Shown: in pieces, positions 26,100 through 35,376 of the stretch
How the letters are laid out: each line of letters starts with the position of its first letter
How positions within the stretch are numbered: the first letter of the stretch is position 1
Source of the DNA: Lachnospiraceae bacterium
GTDB lineage: Bacteria; Bacillota_A; Clostridia; Lachnospirales; Lachnospiraceae
DNA: 64,000 nucleotides
Assembly (NCBI GenBank): GCA_021770615.1
Contig: JAETQR010000017.1
Span: 16,943-80,942, forward strand
Reading direction: 5' to 3'
Made by a program: the position numbers and the translations under genes
The notes under the pieces: generated by a model
Told to the model about the DNA's origin: nothing
The model's database searches: none
Seen by the model: only the letters and a program-made list of their open reading frames with translations

Positions 26100-26660
26100 G
26101 TGAAAAATAGAATTATAAGTTTAATAGTCGTTAGTATCATTATTATATTTTTGATGAGCCCTGTTGAGGTAGAAGCCTATAATGTTATGAATCACAAACT
26201 TAAAGGTGGAATAAATGGAAGAAACTATTATTTGAAATCGTCTGTCAAAGATGATGTTTATTGGTCAAATGTTTTTGTGGCAGGGTTTCAAAGATGGACG
26301 AATACAAGTACCAGTTTTAGTTTCTCTAAAACCACTTCATCAACGAAAGGAATAATATACTGCAACACATATTATAATACGACAGATTTTGCAAATGGAT
26401 ATACAACCTATATATATGATGGAAGCAAAGAAAATGATTGGAAAGGGGCTAATATTTACTTAAATAAATTTTATTTACAAAGCACTTTAGCTGACGTAGA
26501 TATTGGAGTAGCAGGTCATGAAATAGGGCATGCGATAGGATTGGATCATGCAGATGGAAATGTTCTGATGACCACTACAGATCGTGGGAGAACGGTTACA
26601 TATCCTCAGAGAGATGATATTAATGGAGTGAATAGTATATATAAATATGGAACTAAGTAA
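26100..26660 (+). CDS. Secreted matrixin-like zinc metalloprotease
   Basis: 186 residues from GTG 26100, 8 nt after AGGAGG; the frame opens further upstream but without a better start. A signal peptide (residues 1-26, ending VEA) precedes a compact metzincin domain: HEIGHAIGLDH at 140-150 supplies the three zinc histidines and catalytic E141, and M157 in VLMTT is the Met-turn. There is no recognisable pro-domain with a cysteine switch, so activation must differ from animal MMPs. It is the first gene behind promoter copy 1. Target unknown. Confidence 0.85.
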   Translation: MKNRIISLIVVSIIIIFLMSPVEVEAYNVMNHKLKGGINGRNYYLKSSVKDDVYWSNVFVAGFQRWTNTSTSFSFSKTTSSTKGIIYCNTYYNTTDFANGYTTYIYDGSKENDWKGANIYLNKFYLQSTLADVDIGVAGHEIGHAIGLDHADGNVLMTTTDRGRTVTYPQRDDINGVNSIYKYGTK

Positions 26661-26671
26661 GGGGGATTACA

Positions 26672-27433
26672 ATGAGAAGATCAAACATAGCAGTTATTTT
26701 TATATCAGGTCTGATTGGAATAAGTCTGGTTGGTTGTGGCGTTCAAAAACAGAATCAAAGTAATGTTTTAAAAAATGTAAATAGTGATTCAGAAACGCAG
26801 AAAAATGAAGAGGAAAGCTGGATCGAGGATGCTCCAGATCATGTATATCATACGATTATAGATAATGCTGATCTGTCAGTGAATTTTGACTCCTATGATG
26901 ATGTGATCGCTGCATCGGAGTTTGTTGTGACAGGAACAGTGCAAAAAATCAAGTCGTATATGAAAGATACCCGTATCATAAGCAATTTTCGGTTTCAGGT
27001 TGAAACTGCCAGTGATGGTAAGGTGAAACCGGGAGATATCATAACCGTCTTTACGATCGGTGGAAAAGTAAAATTTGCAGAATATGCAGAACATGAGAAA
27101 GAATTCCTTGTGGCAAACAGTTCTGAAGAGGAGTTTGAAAAGGAGATCGCACTTCACGGTGATGAATATATGGAGTCTATATATGAAGGGGTTCCTAATA
27201 TTCAGGAGGGTGATGAACTGGCGCTTTGTCTGGGTAGGTCAGATGAAAATGAGGGTGCGGATTATTATATTGTAGGTACTTCTTGTTTTGGACAGTTTAC
27301 ATATGATAAAGAGATGGGAACGATTTATAAGAAACAGGTCGAGATGCAGGGCGGTGAGAGGAGGAAATTAATAAGAAAAATGGAGATAGATGAGAGACAA
27401 TTTCAAGAGAAGGTTGAAACTGTTTTGGGGTGA
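26672..27433 (+). CDS. Putative lipoprotein of unknown function
   Basis: 253 residues with signal peptide and lipobox LVGC (cysteine at 22), an acidic low-complexity linker, then a soluble domain rich in beta-strands from about residue 70 (FVVTGTVQKIKSY...KPGDIITVFTIGG), which suggests an OB-like or small barrel fold. Start after AAGGGGGATTAC, 11 bp behind the protease gene, so the two are one transcript. It could be an inhibitor, adaptor or surface substrate of the protease, but nothing in the sequence proves this. Confidence 0.75.
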   Translation: MRRSNIAVIFISGLIGISLVGCGVQKQNQSNVLKNVNSDSETQKNEEESWIEDAPDHVYHTIIDNADLSVNFDSYDDVIAASEFVVTGTVQKIKSYMKDTRIISNFRFQVETASDGKVKPGDIITVFTIGGKVKFAEYAEHEKEFLVANSSEEEFEKEIALHGDEYMESIYEGVPNIQEGDELALCLGRSDENEGADYYIVGTSCFGQFTYDKEMGTIYKKQVEMQGGERRKLIRKMEIDERQFQEKVETVLG

Positions 27434-27533
27434 AAGAACAGAAAAGGAAATTTACAGTGTATGAATTAGAGTATGTGATGAACAAATGAAGCTATATGTC
27501 GAGAATAAAGAGAGTAATATTATAAACACTAAT

Positions 27534-28825
27534 TAGTATCTGCTGATTAATACTAAAACCCATTATTTTACTGACTTTTGTCTTGAAATTTGATATAGTA
27601 TCTGCAAGGGTTTCAATAAAATGAAATCATTTTCTTTGCAGATTTTTGATGAATTTCACGAGTAAAGGGGTTAAAATTATATACAAACCAATTGATAAAC
27701 TACAGCATTCTTTCCTTGATTTCAATCAGCCAATGGGGTTTCACATGAATCCAAATAACCGCTGGATTAAAATGGCTGACCGCATTCCATGGGATGAGTT
27801 TGAAGTAAAATATGCCAAATTGTTTCCAAGTGATACCGGTAATGTTGCCAAACCACTCCGCATGGCACCTGGAGCCCTGGTTATCCAGACAAAGTTCCAG
27901 TTTGCTGACCGTGAACTTGTGGAACAGATTACAGAGAACCCATACCTGCAATACTTTATCAGGCTTCCCGGCTATCAGGAAGAAACCCCGTTTGATGCAA
28001 GCACGCTGGTTCTTTTCCGCAAACGCATTTCTGCTGAAATGCTGATGGAGCTGAATGAGTACCTTCTTGCCAACAAAGATGATGACAATAATAGCACGCC
28101 GTCCTCTTCAGAAGATTCCGGCGGTAATGACGCACCAAAAGAAGATAAAAATGAGGGGACGCTTACATTGGATGTAGCCTGCGCACCGGCAAATATCCGT
28201 TATCCCCAGGATGTTTCACCGTTGAATGAAGCAAGGGAAAAAATGGAAACAATCATTTGCCGTTTTTGCAAGTCTTATGGCCTGCCGCTGCCAAGACGTT
28301 ACAGGAGACGTGCCAGGAAAGACTATCTGGCATTTGCCAAAAGTAAAAAACGCAGTGCAAAGAAAATCCGGAAAGCGCTCCGCAAACAGCTTGGCTATGT
28401 TGCAAGGGACATCCGGTATCTGGACCGGTTCATGGGCGATGGATATGCGATGACAGAAAGGGAAACCAGTCTGTACCTGACTATCATTACGCTGTATGAA
28501 CAGCAGCAATATATGTATGATAACAAAACACACTCTGTGGAACACCGTATTGTAAGCATTTCACAGCCATGGCTTCTCCCAATTGTCAGGGGGAAAACCA
28601 AAGCGCTTGTTGAATTTGGTGCAAAATTTGACCTGAGCCTGGACAGTGAAGGATATGGCCGTATCGAAAAAATATCGTTTGAAGCATTATCTGTATTCGT
28701 GACGAATCTGTTTAAGATTCAGAAACGAATACTTTGCGCTTTTTTACATCTGATCCAATTTTTGCACAGATTGTCTGAATGCAAAAGATGGAATTTGCAA
28801 ATATCTACTTAATCAGCAGACACTA
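27534..28825. mobile_element. Decayed insertion sequence (IS1182/IS5-like) with terminal inverted repeats
   Basis: Ends TAGTATCTGCTGATTAA (27534-27550) and the complement of TAGTGTCTGCTGATTAA (28809-28825) match at 16 of 17 positions. The element carries one internally deleted transposase. Its right end directly abuts promoter repeat copy 2, whose homology with copy 1 begins just there. No convincing target-site duplication is visible. Confidence 0.8.
27649..28812 (+). pseudogene. Transposase with internal deletion
   Basis: The N-terminal domain is intact and typical (PIDKLQHSFLDFNQPMG, DUF772-like, followed by a charged linker), and the first catalytic Asp region is present (LTLDVACAPANIRYPQD). 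After GYGRIEKISFEA the text jumps to what looks like the C-terminal tail (LFKIQKRILCAFLHLIQFLHRL). The part of the DDE core with the second Asp and the Glu is absent: 388 residues against roughly 500 for the family. The frame is kept across the junction near nt 28690. It should be inactive. Confidence 0.8.
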
Positions 28826-29048
28826 TTTAAGGGAGATGCCTGATATAATAATCGGATGGGGAGAAGTATGGATTTGTCAATAGTACGATTTAAATTTTTT
28901 CTAAAAAGGTTTTCTGCGGAATGGCCTGTAAATAGCGTGTTTTCGGTGTTTTTGTCGAAATATGTCGAACGATTTTTGTTGTTATATCATGGGGGATAGG
29001 GTATAATCAAAGTGTCGGATATTGGAAAAAGATGGCAGGATGAGATCG
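28824..29048 (+). repeat. 225-bp promoter repeat, copy 2
   Basis: Same length and nearly the same sequence as 25853-26077. Begins at the right end of the IS and ends at GAGATCG, 30 bp before the carrier-protein start. Confidence 0.9.
28953..29007 (+). promoter_or_regulatory. Spo0A-type promoter of the carrier-protein operon
   Basis: TGTCGAA boxes at 28953-28959 and 28963-28969 (10 bp apart), -35 TTGTTA (28979-28984), 17-bp spacer, -10 TATAAT (29002-29007). Boxes, spacing and -10 are conserved from copy 1 even where neighbouring bases changed. Confidence 0.65.
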
Positions 29049-29078
29049 TGCAGGCGGGCGATTAAGATTGGAGTGGAA

Positions 29079-29339
29079 ATGAAAGATTTGATCATCGGGT
29101 TTGTCAGAGAGCATACACCTCTTGCGGAGGTCCCGCAAATATCAGAGGATACACGGCTCATTGACGATTTGGAATATGATTCCTTATGTATTATTTCTCT
29201 GTTTGAAGAAATTGAGAGAAGGTTTGGAATTAATTGTATGATATATGATGATATGTATGAGGCACTTTTGAATGTCGGAAATTTGATCCGGTTTGTTGAA
29301 GAAAGATGTCTCAGGGGAGGGGAGACGATTGGAGAATAA
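29079..29339 (+). CDS. Acyl carrier protein
   Basis: 86 residues from ATG 29079 after GGAGTGG. Four-helix carrier protein with the phosphopantetheine serine in DDLEYDSLCIISLFEEIE (usual DSL motif). Its sequence differs from housekeeping AcpP, and it sits next to an adenylate-forming enzyme, so it is probably a dedicated carrier for a specialised acid rather than for fatty acid synthesis. Its stop overlaps the next gene by 11 bp. First gene behind promoter copy 2. Confidence 0.88.
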   Translation: MKDLIIGFVREHTPLAEVPQISEDTRLIDDLEYDSLCIISLFEEIERRFGINCMIYDDMYEALLNVGNLIRFVEERCLRGGETIGE

Positions 29340-30579
29340 GTTATTGCAGAGAAAATTACGGGATGTCATTGATTATGCCTTCAGAGAAGTTTCATATTAT
29401 TCTGACTATGATAAAAATATCATAGAACACTCAGAAAAGGAGATTTTTGAGACAATAAAAATAATTCCGGTACTTGAGAAGGATGAAGCTGTGCTAAGAA
29501 ATAATGAATTTCTTTCCAATGAGTGTATACCACTTATGCTGCAGAATAGACTTCACATGGAAAATACGTCTGGTTCGACAGGAAAATATATGGAGGTGTA
29601 TTGGAAAAAAGCAGATTATCAGCGTTCCCTGCTTCCGCTATATATTAGACGGAGACAATATTATGGTATTTCACCAGGGGATCGATTATGTTATTTTTTC
29701 ACATCAAGAAAACTGGGAAAAGAAGAGACACTGACAGAAAAACGTTCAGGGAATCTTGGATTTTCTAAATGCGGATTGAATGAAGAGAGATTGAAGGAAA
29801 TTTACGGAACAATGGTTGACTTCCAGCCTCGTTGGATCATGGGACAGCCCTCAGTGATCTTACTTCTGGCGCAGATCAAGAAAAAATATTCTCTTCCGGA
29901 TATATCTGATCTAAAGTATATAGAACTAACAGGAGAGATGTTGTTTGAGAATATCAGAATGGAGATTAAAGATGCATTTCACTGTTCCGTCGCAAACCAT
30001 TATGGAGCAATGGAAGTAAATACGATTGCTTATGAATGTCCATTCGGAAAAATGCATTTGACAAATAGTACATATACAGAGATTATTGATCCGGATGGCA
30101 GAAGGCTTCCCGATGGTGAAGAGGGGGATATTTGTATTACGACACTTGAAAACTTTGCAATGCCGTTCATACGTTACCGGGTCGGTGACAAAGGACGGAT
30201 TTTAAAGTTTGAAGAATGTAAATGTGGTTTGCATGAAAAGGTATTGGAGTTGACCACAGGAAGAGTAAATGATTATATACTCACAAGAGAAGGAGAAAAT
30301 ATAAACTCATATGTATTTGTGAGAGCGATCAATGCAGTAAACCGGTGCCTGGAACAGGCGGTCAAACAATTCTCGATCAGACAGAGGGGGTATGATAAAT
30401 TTGTTGTAAATTTAGTTGTAACAGAAATGAGAGAGAAAGAGATGATCCAAAAGATTTTTAAAGATAATGTGTTGCAAAAAGAGCTTGATGATGCACAATA
30501 TGAATTCAATTTTTTTGATCATTTATTTCCGGATGACCAAATAGGAAAATTAAAATATTTTATACGGGAGGAATTTTGA
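29329..30579 (+). CDS. PaaK/CapK-like adenylate-forming enzyme
   Basis: 416 residues from TTG 29329, six bases after AGGGGAGGGGAG; an earlier TTG (29293) lacks such a site. The family is that of phenylacetate-CoA ligase and its relatives: NTSGSTGKYMEVYW is the ATP-binding P-loop, HYGAMEVNTIAYEC the adenine/acid pocket, and PFIRYRVGDKG the hinge region. Such enzymes activate carboxylates as acyl-AMP and pass them to a thiol. With a carrier protein gene overlapping upstream, loading of the carrier is the likely reaction. The acid is unknown. Confidence 0.8.
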   Translation: MENKLLQRKLRDVIDYAFREVSYYSDYDKNIIEHSEKEIFETIKIIPVLEKDEAVLRNNEFLSNECIPLMLQNRLHMENTSGSTGKYMEVYWKKADYQRSLLPLYIRRRQYYGISPGDRLCYFFTSRKLGKEETLTEKRSGNLGFSKCGLNEERLKEIYGTMVDFQPRWIMGQPSVILLLAQIKKKYSLPDISDLKYIELTGEMLFENIRMEIKDAFHCSVANHYGAMEVNTIAYECPFGKMHLTNSTYTEIIDPDGRRLPDGEEGDICITTLENFAMPFIRYRVGDKGRILKFEECKCGLHEKVLELTTGRVNDYILTREGENINSYVFVRAINAVNRCLEQAVKQFSIRQRGYDKFVVNLVVTEMREKEMIQKIFKDNVLQKELDDAQYEFNFFDHLFPDDQIGKLKYFIREEF

Positions 30580-30580
30580 T

Positions 30581-32830
30581 ATGTTGAAAAAATTATTAAG
30601 TGTTTTAATGGCATTTGCAATTATGATCTGCGGAGTAAATGGAGTATGGGCAGATAAGATAGAGGCTGTTTCAACAGTAACAGCGAAGAGTAAGGTGGTT
30701 CCAAAATTCACTGAAAAAAGTATTAAAAGAGATAATATAGATAAAGATTATATTGTCGTTACAACTTCTGATAAAAGTGTACACGATTTGGAAAAGGAGT
30801 ACAAGAGTTCAGAAGAAAGTACATGTGAGGAACGATTGTCTGAGGAAAATACAATTTCATTAAATATGACAGGAAAAGAAGCAAATGACCTGCAAAAACG
30901 AAAAGATGTGTTATTGGTAGAAGAGGATATATCTGTGAATGCCTGTTCCCGCAATGAATATAGAAAAAAGATATTTAGAAAAATCAGAACCAAAGGGAAA
31001 AATAAGAGAGAGTGGAATATACAGGCTATAAAAGCAGATACAGTGGAAAAAGAAAGTGAAAATGAGACTCAGGATCAGAAGAAAGTGAAAGTTGCCGTAT
31101 TGGATTCGGGAATTGATTATGATAATGATATTATCATTACAGACAGTATTAATCTGGTTCCCGGTGAGGAAGAGATGTCTCCTTTCTTTATGGATGATAC
31201 CGGCCATGGCACAAGTGTCGCAGGAATTATCGCGGCAGAGGATAACGACGAGGGAATCACGGGGATAAATGATAAGATTGAGTTGTATTCGGCAAGAGTT
31301 CTTCATGACGATACAGCGCCTGTCAGCAGAGTAGTAGAGGGAATCTATTGGGCGATTGATAAAAGGGTGAATATAATCAATATCAGCTTTTCGACGCCAG
31401 AAGACTCCCAGCTTTTAAAGAAGGCAATAAATGACGCATATAAAGCGGGAATCCTTATCGTGGCGGCCGCCGGAAATGATGAAAACGTAGAATATCCGGC
31501 TGCCTATGAAGAAGTAGTCGCAGTGGGGGCTGTGGACTGTGAAGGAAATAAGAGTGCGGATAGTGCAGGTGGTGATGAACTTGAACTGGTAGCACCAGGG
31601 GAAAAGGTAAAGTCTTCTGCATTATTGGGAGGTTCCGTAGTAGTTTCAGGAACAAGCTTATCTGCCCCTCATGTCGTTGGTGTGGCATCACTCCTCTGGG
31701 AAAAAGATTTATCGGTTTCCAATGAATTTATACGGAATCTGCTTAATGCCAGTGCAAATGGGTATGGGGATAAAGAAAACTATGGAAACGGATTGATCGA
31801 TTATGAATATGCTTTGGAGATTTACGATGAATTTAAAGCTGAATATAAAGATGTTGTGACCACAGCTGGTGTAGAGACCGGATCAGTGGAGGCGGGGTAC
31901 ACGGATATTCCGGAGAATAAATCCCCTCTTATTGTATTTAAAGAGAATAATTATGTAGAGGGAAAATGGGCAGATCATGCGAAGACAGCCAGTTGGTATA
32001 CCGATGTTAAAAATTTTCAATACGGTGCCAGAGAGCCGGATTCCAATGCCGGATTAAAAGGATTAAACAATAATCATGCATGGCATGGAGGAAGATTTTG
32101 TAATTATGTGGCAATTTATCGGTATTTAAATAAAGTGGCAAGGGCTGTAAATGATCTGGGAGAGTCGGCCAGTATCGCTTCGATCCGATCTAAAATAAAA
32201 AGCGTGGGTGCAGTCGATGGAATGAATGTTTGTCAATATGGGAATTTAAAACCGACTGCACAGGCGAAATATGCAGGTGGTGTCTATGAAGGATTAAAAA
32301 GTGATTTGTGTACATATATAGCACCAATTTTATATGGTAAGACAAAGCGCCAGAAAGAAGCTTTTGTGTTTGGTTTGGCATCGCATGGTGCTACAGATGC
32401 ATATGCACACTCTTCTTATCGATATAATGGGTATAAATGGAATTATATTAAGCATGAGCAAAAAATAGTTAACGGAGAAAAGGTACCTGATCCAGATCAT
32501 AAGCTTTATACAGACAGAACAGATTGTGTTCCAAGGAGATTTGAATCGGCAAAAGCGGTTTTGAAAAATATTGTGTCACGTTTTAACAATGAGCGTTCCA
32601 GTGTAAATATCATCCGGGATTTTGCAATCGATTCTCCTTATACAGAGGGGACGCGGAGAAAATATTATAATACATATCTTACAAAATATACATTAGATAA
32701 TCGGAATACAGATGCAACATACCGACTTTATTATTTTGTGGATTATATGTTATATGCCGGAGAGTCAGATGGTTTTATGTTAAATATGTATTCGCTGGCA
32801 TCGGAGTATCCGGTAGATATTTTTAAGTAA
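30581..32830 (+). CDS. Secreted subtilase fused to an HxxxDxxxH zinc-PLC-like domain
   Basis: 749 residues. Signal peptide 1-24, an inhibitor-like pro-region (about 50-150), then an S8 peptidase domain with D175 (AVLDSGID), H209 (DTGHGTSVAG), oxyanion N299 (AAAGND) and S359 (SGTSLSAPH). After a linker, a helical C-terminal domain of about 290 residues carries SHGATDAYAHS, an H602-D606-H610 pattern like that of zinc-dependent phospholipase C proteins. The start is one base after the ligase stop (GGGAGGAATTTTGAT then ATG). It could mature a peptide or surface protein made by its neighbours. Confidence 0.85.
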   Translation: MLKKLLSVLMAFAIMICGVNGVWADKIEAVSTVTAKSKVVPKFTEKSIKRDNIDKDYIVVTTSDKSVHDLEKEYKSSEESTCEERLSEENTISLNMTGKEANDLQKRKDVLLVEEDISVNACSRNEYRKKIFRKIRTKGKNKREWNIQAIKADTVEKESENETQDQKKVKVAVLDSGIDYDNDIIITDSINLVPGEEEMSPFFMDDTGHGTSVAGIIAAEDNDEGITGINDKIELYSARVLHDDTAPVSRVVEGIYWAIDKRVNIINISFSTPEDSQLLKKAINDAYKAGILIVAAAGNDENVEYPAAYEEVVAVGAVDCEGNKSADSAGGDELELVAPGEKVKSSALLGGSVVVSGTSLSAPHVVGVASLLWEKDLSVSNEFIRNLLNASANGYGDKENYGNGLIDYEYALEIYDEFKAEYKDVVTTAGVETGSVEAGYTDIPENKSPLIVFKENNYVEGKWADHAKTASWYTDVKNFQYGAREPDSNAGLKGLNNNHAWHGGRFCNYVAIYRYLNKVARAVNDLGESASIASIRSKIKSVGAVDGMNVCQYGNLKPTAQAKYAGGVYEGLKSDLCTYIAPILYGKTKRQKEAFVFGLASHGATDAYAHSSYRYNGYKWNYIKHEQKIVNGEKVPDPDHKLYTDRTDCVPRRFESAKAVLKNIVSRFNNERSSVNIIRDFAIDSPYTEGTRRKYYNTYLTKYTLDNRNTDATYRLYYFVDYMLYAGESDGFMLNMYSLASEYPVDIFK

Positions 32831-32844
32831 AGGAGTAAATCAAA

Positions 32845-34089
32845 TTGAAAAAAAGATATATTATTTTATGTACGATTGGTTTCTTTGCCATCCTGTTTTC
32901 CTGTGCCCAGACTAAAGCGGCGACCCAGCTGGGCTGGGATCAGCGCTATATCGAGACCTATGAACAGAAAGAGGCTGACTATACGGTATGTTATTCTTAT
33001 GATGATACGGAGTGCTGGATCCGTCAGATCAAGCTGCATCCGAAAAAGGCGGATACATCCGTGCTGAAGATCCCGGGTGTGATCAAAGGAGCGAAAGTGA
33101 CACGGATCGGAAGCCGGAATGCAGAGGATGACGTGAATTGGTACAATGTTTTTGGAACATCCTATACGGGTGATGAGGAGGGGGAATGGTTTACACCAAA
33201 TACAAAAAGCGTAAAGCAGGTTATCCTTCCGGATTCCATAGATGAAATTTTGTATCTGGCATTTGGCGGCATGGTGAATCTGGAGAAAATAAACCTCCCT
33301 GAAAATTTGATTGAATTAAATAAAGGTGTTTTTCAGGGGTGCAAAAAGCTGAAAGGAGTGAAGATTCCTGCGAAGACCGAAAAAATCGATTTCGAGGCAT
33401 TTTCAGGCTGTGAATCCTTTGAATGGATCCGGGTCGCAAAGAAAAACAAGAATTATAAGATAAAAGCCGGGGCGCTTCTCTCAAAGGACGGGAAGGAGTT
33501 GTATACATGGGATAAAAAACGGGATTATTATAAAGTCCCGGAAGGTGTTAGGACGATCAAGGAAGAGACAGGTTATCTTTATCCACTGAAAAAGGTGTAT
33601 ATTTCTTCCCGTGTATCGAAGATCGAGAGGGCGGCACTGAGTTGTACGAACTCATTAGAGACAGAAGTAAGCCTGTCAGATAGAAATAAAAATTATGCAA
33701 AGGCAGGAAAATGTATTTATGAAAAAAAGACGGGGAAATTGGTTGTGGCGTTTGCAGAAAGGGGAGTTTTAAAGATTCCGGATAAGGTCACAAGGCTGAC
33801 AGCAGATATATCATGGCGGGGAGGCAGAACCCATAAGGTGATCATCCCGTCTTCCGTGAAGTATCTGGGGCAGGACTGGATCTGGGGGATATATTGTACA
33901 GAAATTCTAACGATACAATTTAAGGGAACGAAACCTCCTGAACTGATTGGGAAGTATCCGCATGCATGTCTTCCTGCCCAATGCGACTATGTAGTGCCGA
34001 AGAAAAGCTATAAACAGTACCGGAAGTGGATGGAAGAAGCAGGAAGCGTAGGGAATGGGTCAAAGTTAAATGGAGGATACCTGCTATGA
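32845..34089 (+). CDS. BspA-like leucine-rich repeat surface protein 1
   Basis: 414 residues from TTG 32845, 9 nt after AAAGGAG. The signal peptide ends in LFSC/AQTKAA, so it is secreted or lipid-anchored. From about residue 120 there are LRR_5-type repeats (VILPDSIDEILYLAFGGM, NLPENLIELNKGVFQGC, KIPAKTEKIDFEAFSGC), as in BspA/TpLRR proteins that bind host or bacterial surfaces. There is no LPXTG or other wall anchor. Its N-terminal 90 residues are almost the same as those of the next gene. Confidence 0.85.
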   Translation: MKKRYIILCTIGFFAILFSCAQTKAATQLGWDQRYIETYEQKEADYTVCYSYDDTECWIRQIKLHPKKADTSVLKIPGVIKGAKVTRIGSRNAEDDVNWYNVFGTSYTGDEEGEWFTPNTKSVKQVILPDSIDEILYLAFGGMVNLEKINLPENLIELNKGVFQGCKKLKGVKIPAKTEKIDFEAFSGCESFEWIRVAKKNKNYKIKAGALLSKDGKELYTWDKKRDYYKVPEGVRTIKEETGYLYPLKKVYISSRVSKIERAALSCTNSLETEVSLSDRNKNYAKAGKCIYEKKTGKLVVAFAERGVLKIPDKVTRLTADISWRGGRTHKVIIPSSVKYLGQDWIWGIYCTEILTIQFKGTKPPELIGKYPHACLPAQCDYVVPKKSYKQYRKWMEEAGSVGNGSKLNGGYLL

Positions 34090-35342
34090 AAAGAAACGGT
34101 TTAATATTATTTGCAATCAGTTTCTTTGCCATCCTGTTTTCCTGTGCCCAGACCAAAGCGGCGACCCAGCTGGGCTGGGATCAGCGCTACATCGAAACTT
34201 ATGAACAGAAAGAGGCTGACTATACGGTATGTTATTCTTATGATGATACGGAGTGCTGGATCCGTCAGATCAAGCTGCACCCGAAAAAGGCGGATACATC
34301 CGTGCTGAAGATCCCGGGTGTGATCAAAGGAGCGAAAGTGACACGGATTGGTCCTCCTAACCGTATCGCTGGCGCTGACAGATGGTGTAATATTTTTGGG
34401 GCAACGTTTTATGCAGATGATGAGGGGACCGGGGAACAGTTTGAGCCAAACACAAAAAGTGTAAAACAGATCATCCTTCCAGATTCCATTGATGAAATTT
34501 TGCATATCACGTTTGGCGGCATGGCAAACCTGGAAGAGATAAATCTTCCGAAAAACCTGAAAGAATTAACAAAGGAAGTCTTTGCAGAGTGTAAAAAACT
34601 GAAAGGAGTAAAGATACCTGCGAAGACTACCAAAATAGACTTTGAAGCATTTTCCGGGTGTGAGTCATTTAAATGGATCAAGGTATCAAAGAAAAATAAA
34701 GAATACAAGGTAAAAGATGGAGCACTTCTTTCAAAAGACGGGACAAAATTATATACATGGGCGAGAAAATGTAATCTGTACAAGGTACCGGAAGGTGTTA
34801 AAGTAATTAAAAAGCAGGCATCCCGATTTTTCTCACTTAATAAAGTGCATCTTTCAGGAAGTGTGGTTAAAGTCGAGGCGGGAGCTTTGAATTGCTATCA
34901 AAGAGCACCATCGGAAATAACCATATCAGGAAAGAATAAAACATTCGCAAAAGCGGGAAATTGTGTCTATAATAAAAAAACGGGAGCCCTTACAGTAGCA
35001 GAAGCTAAATTTGGAGTCGTAGAAATCCCCTCCAAGGTGAAGAAGCTTGTCGAAGGAGTGTCGTGGGGCGGAGGGCAGGTAAAAAAAATAATAATTCCCG
35101 CCAGCGTAAAGTATATACAAAGAGACTGGTACAATGGCATCTGGTCTTCCGATAGTACAGAGACTATCTTTAAAAGTCCGGTTCCGCCAGAGAGAGGCAT
35201 GAAAGAAGGGCAGATAAATTCACTGGTACCCGAGGGAAAGGTTACTGTGCCAAAAAGAAGTTTTAAAAGCTACAAAAGTTGGTTTGTTGAAGCAGCGGGG
35301 CATTATGGTGTTACCCTTAACGGGAGTGTTTTGTATTCTTAA
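34086..35342 (+). CDS. BspA-like leucine-rich repeat surface protein 2
   Basis: 418 residues from ATG 34086, which overlaps the previous stop (ATGA) and follows GGAGGATACC. Paralogue of the preceding gene: residues about 13-90 are essentially identical, then the LRR_5 repeats diverge (ILPDSIDEILHITFGGM, NLPKNLKELTKEVFAEC, KIPAKTTKIDFEAFSGC). This uneven similarity suggests recent duplication or gene conversion of the 5' part. It shares an operon with the BtrH-like gene that starts 34 bp on. Confidence 0.85.
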   Translation: MKRNGLILFAISFFAILFSCAQTKAATQLGWDQRYIETYEQKEADYTVCYSYDDTECWIRQIKLHPKKADTSVLKIPGVIKGAKVTRIGPPNRIAGADRWCNIFGATFYADDEGTGEQFEPNTKSVKQIILPDSIDEILHITFGGMANLEEINLPKNLKELTKEVFAECKKLKGVKIPAKTTKIDFEAFSGCESFKWIKVSKKNKEYKVKDGALLSKDGTKLYTWARKCNLYKVPEGVKVIKKQASRFFSLNKVHLSGSVVKVEAGALNCYQRAPSEITISGKNKTFAKAGNCVYNKKTGALTVAEAKFGVVEIPSKVKKLVEGVSWGGGQVKKIIIPASVKYIQRDWYNGIWSSDSTETIFKSPVPPERGMKEGQINSLVPEGKVTVPKRSFKSYKSWFVEAAGHYGVTLNGSVLYS

Positions 35343-35376
35343 AAAGATTGTACAGGGGTACGTGTTTGGAGAAAAT

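Noticed and set aside
29022..29078. Longer start for the carrier protein
   Set aside because: Upstream codons fall in the transcribed leader of promoter copy 2 and give a basic stretch unlike carrier proteins; ATG 29079 has the ribosome site.
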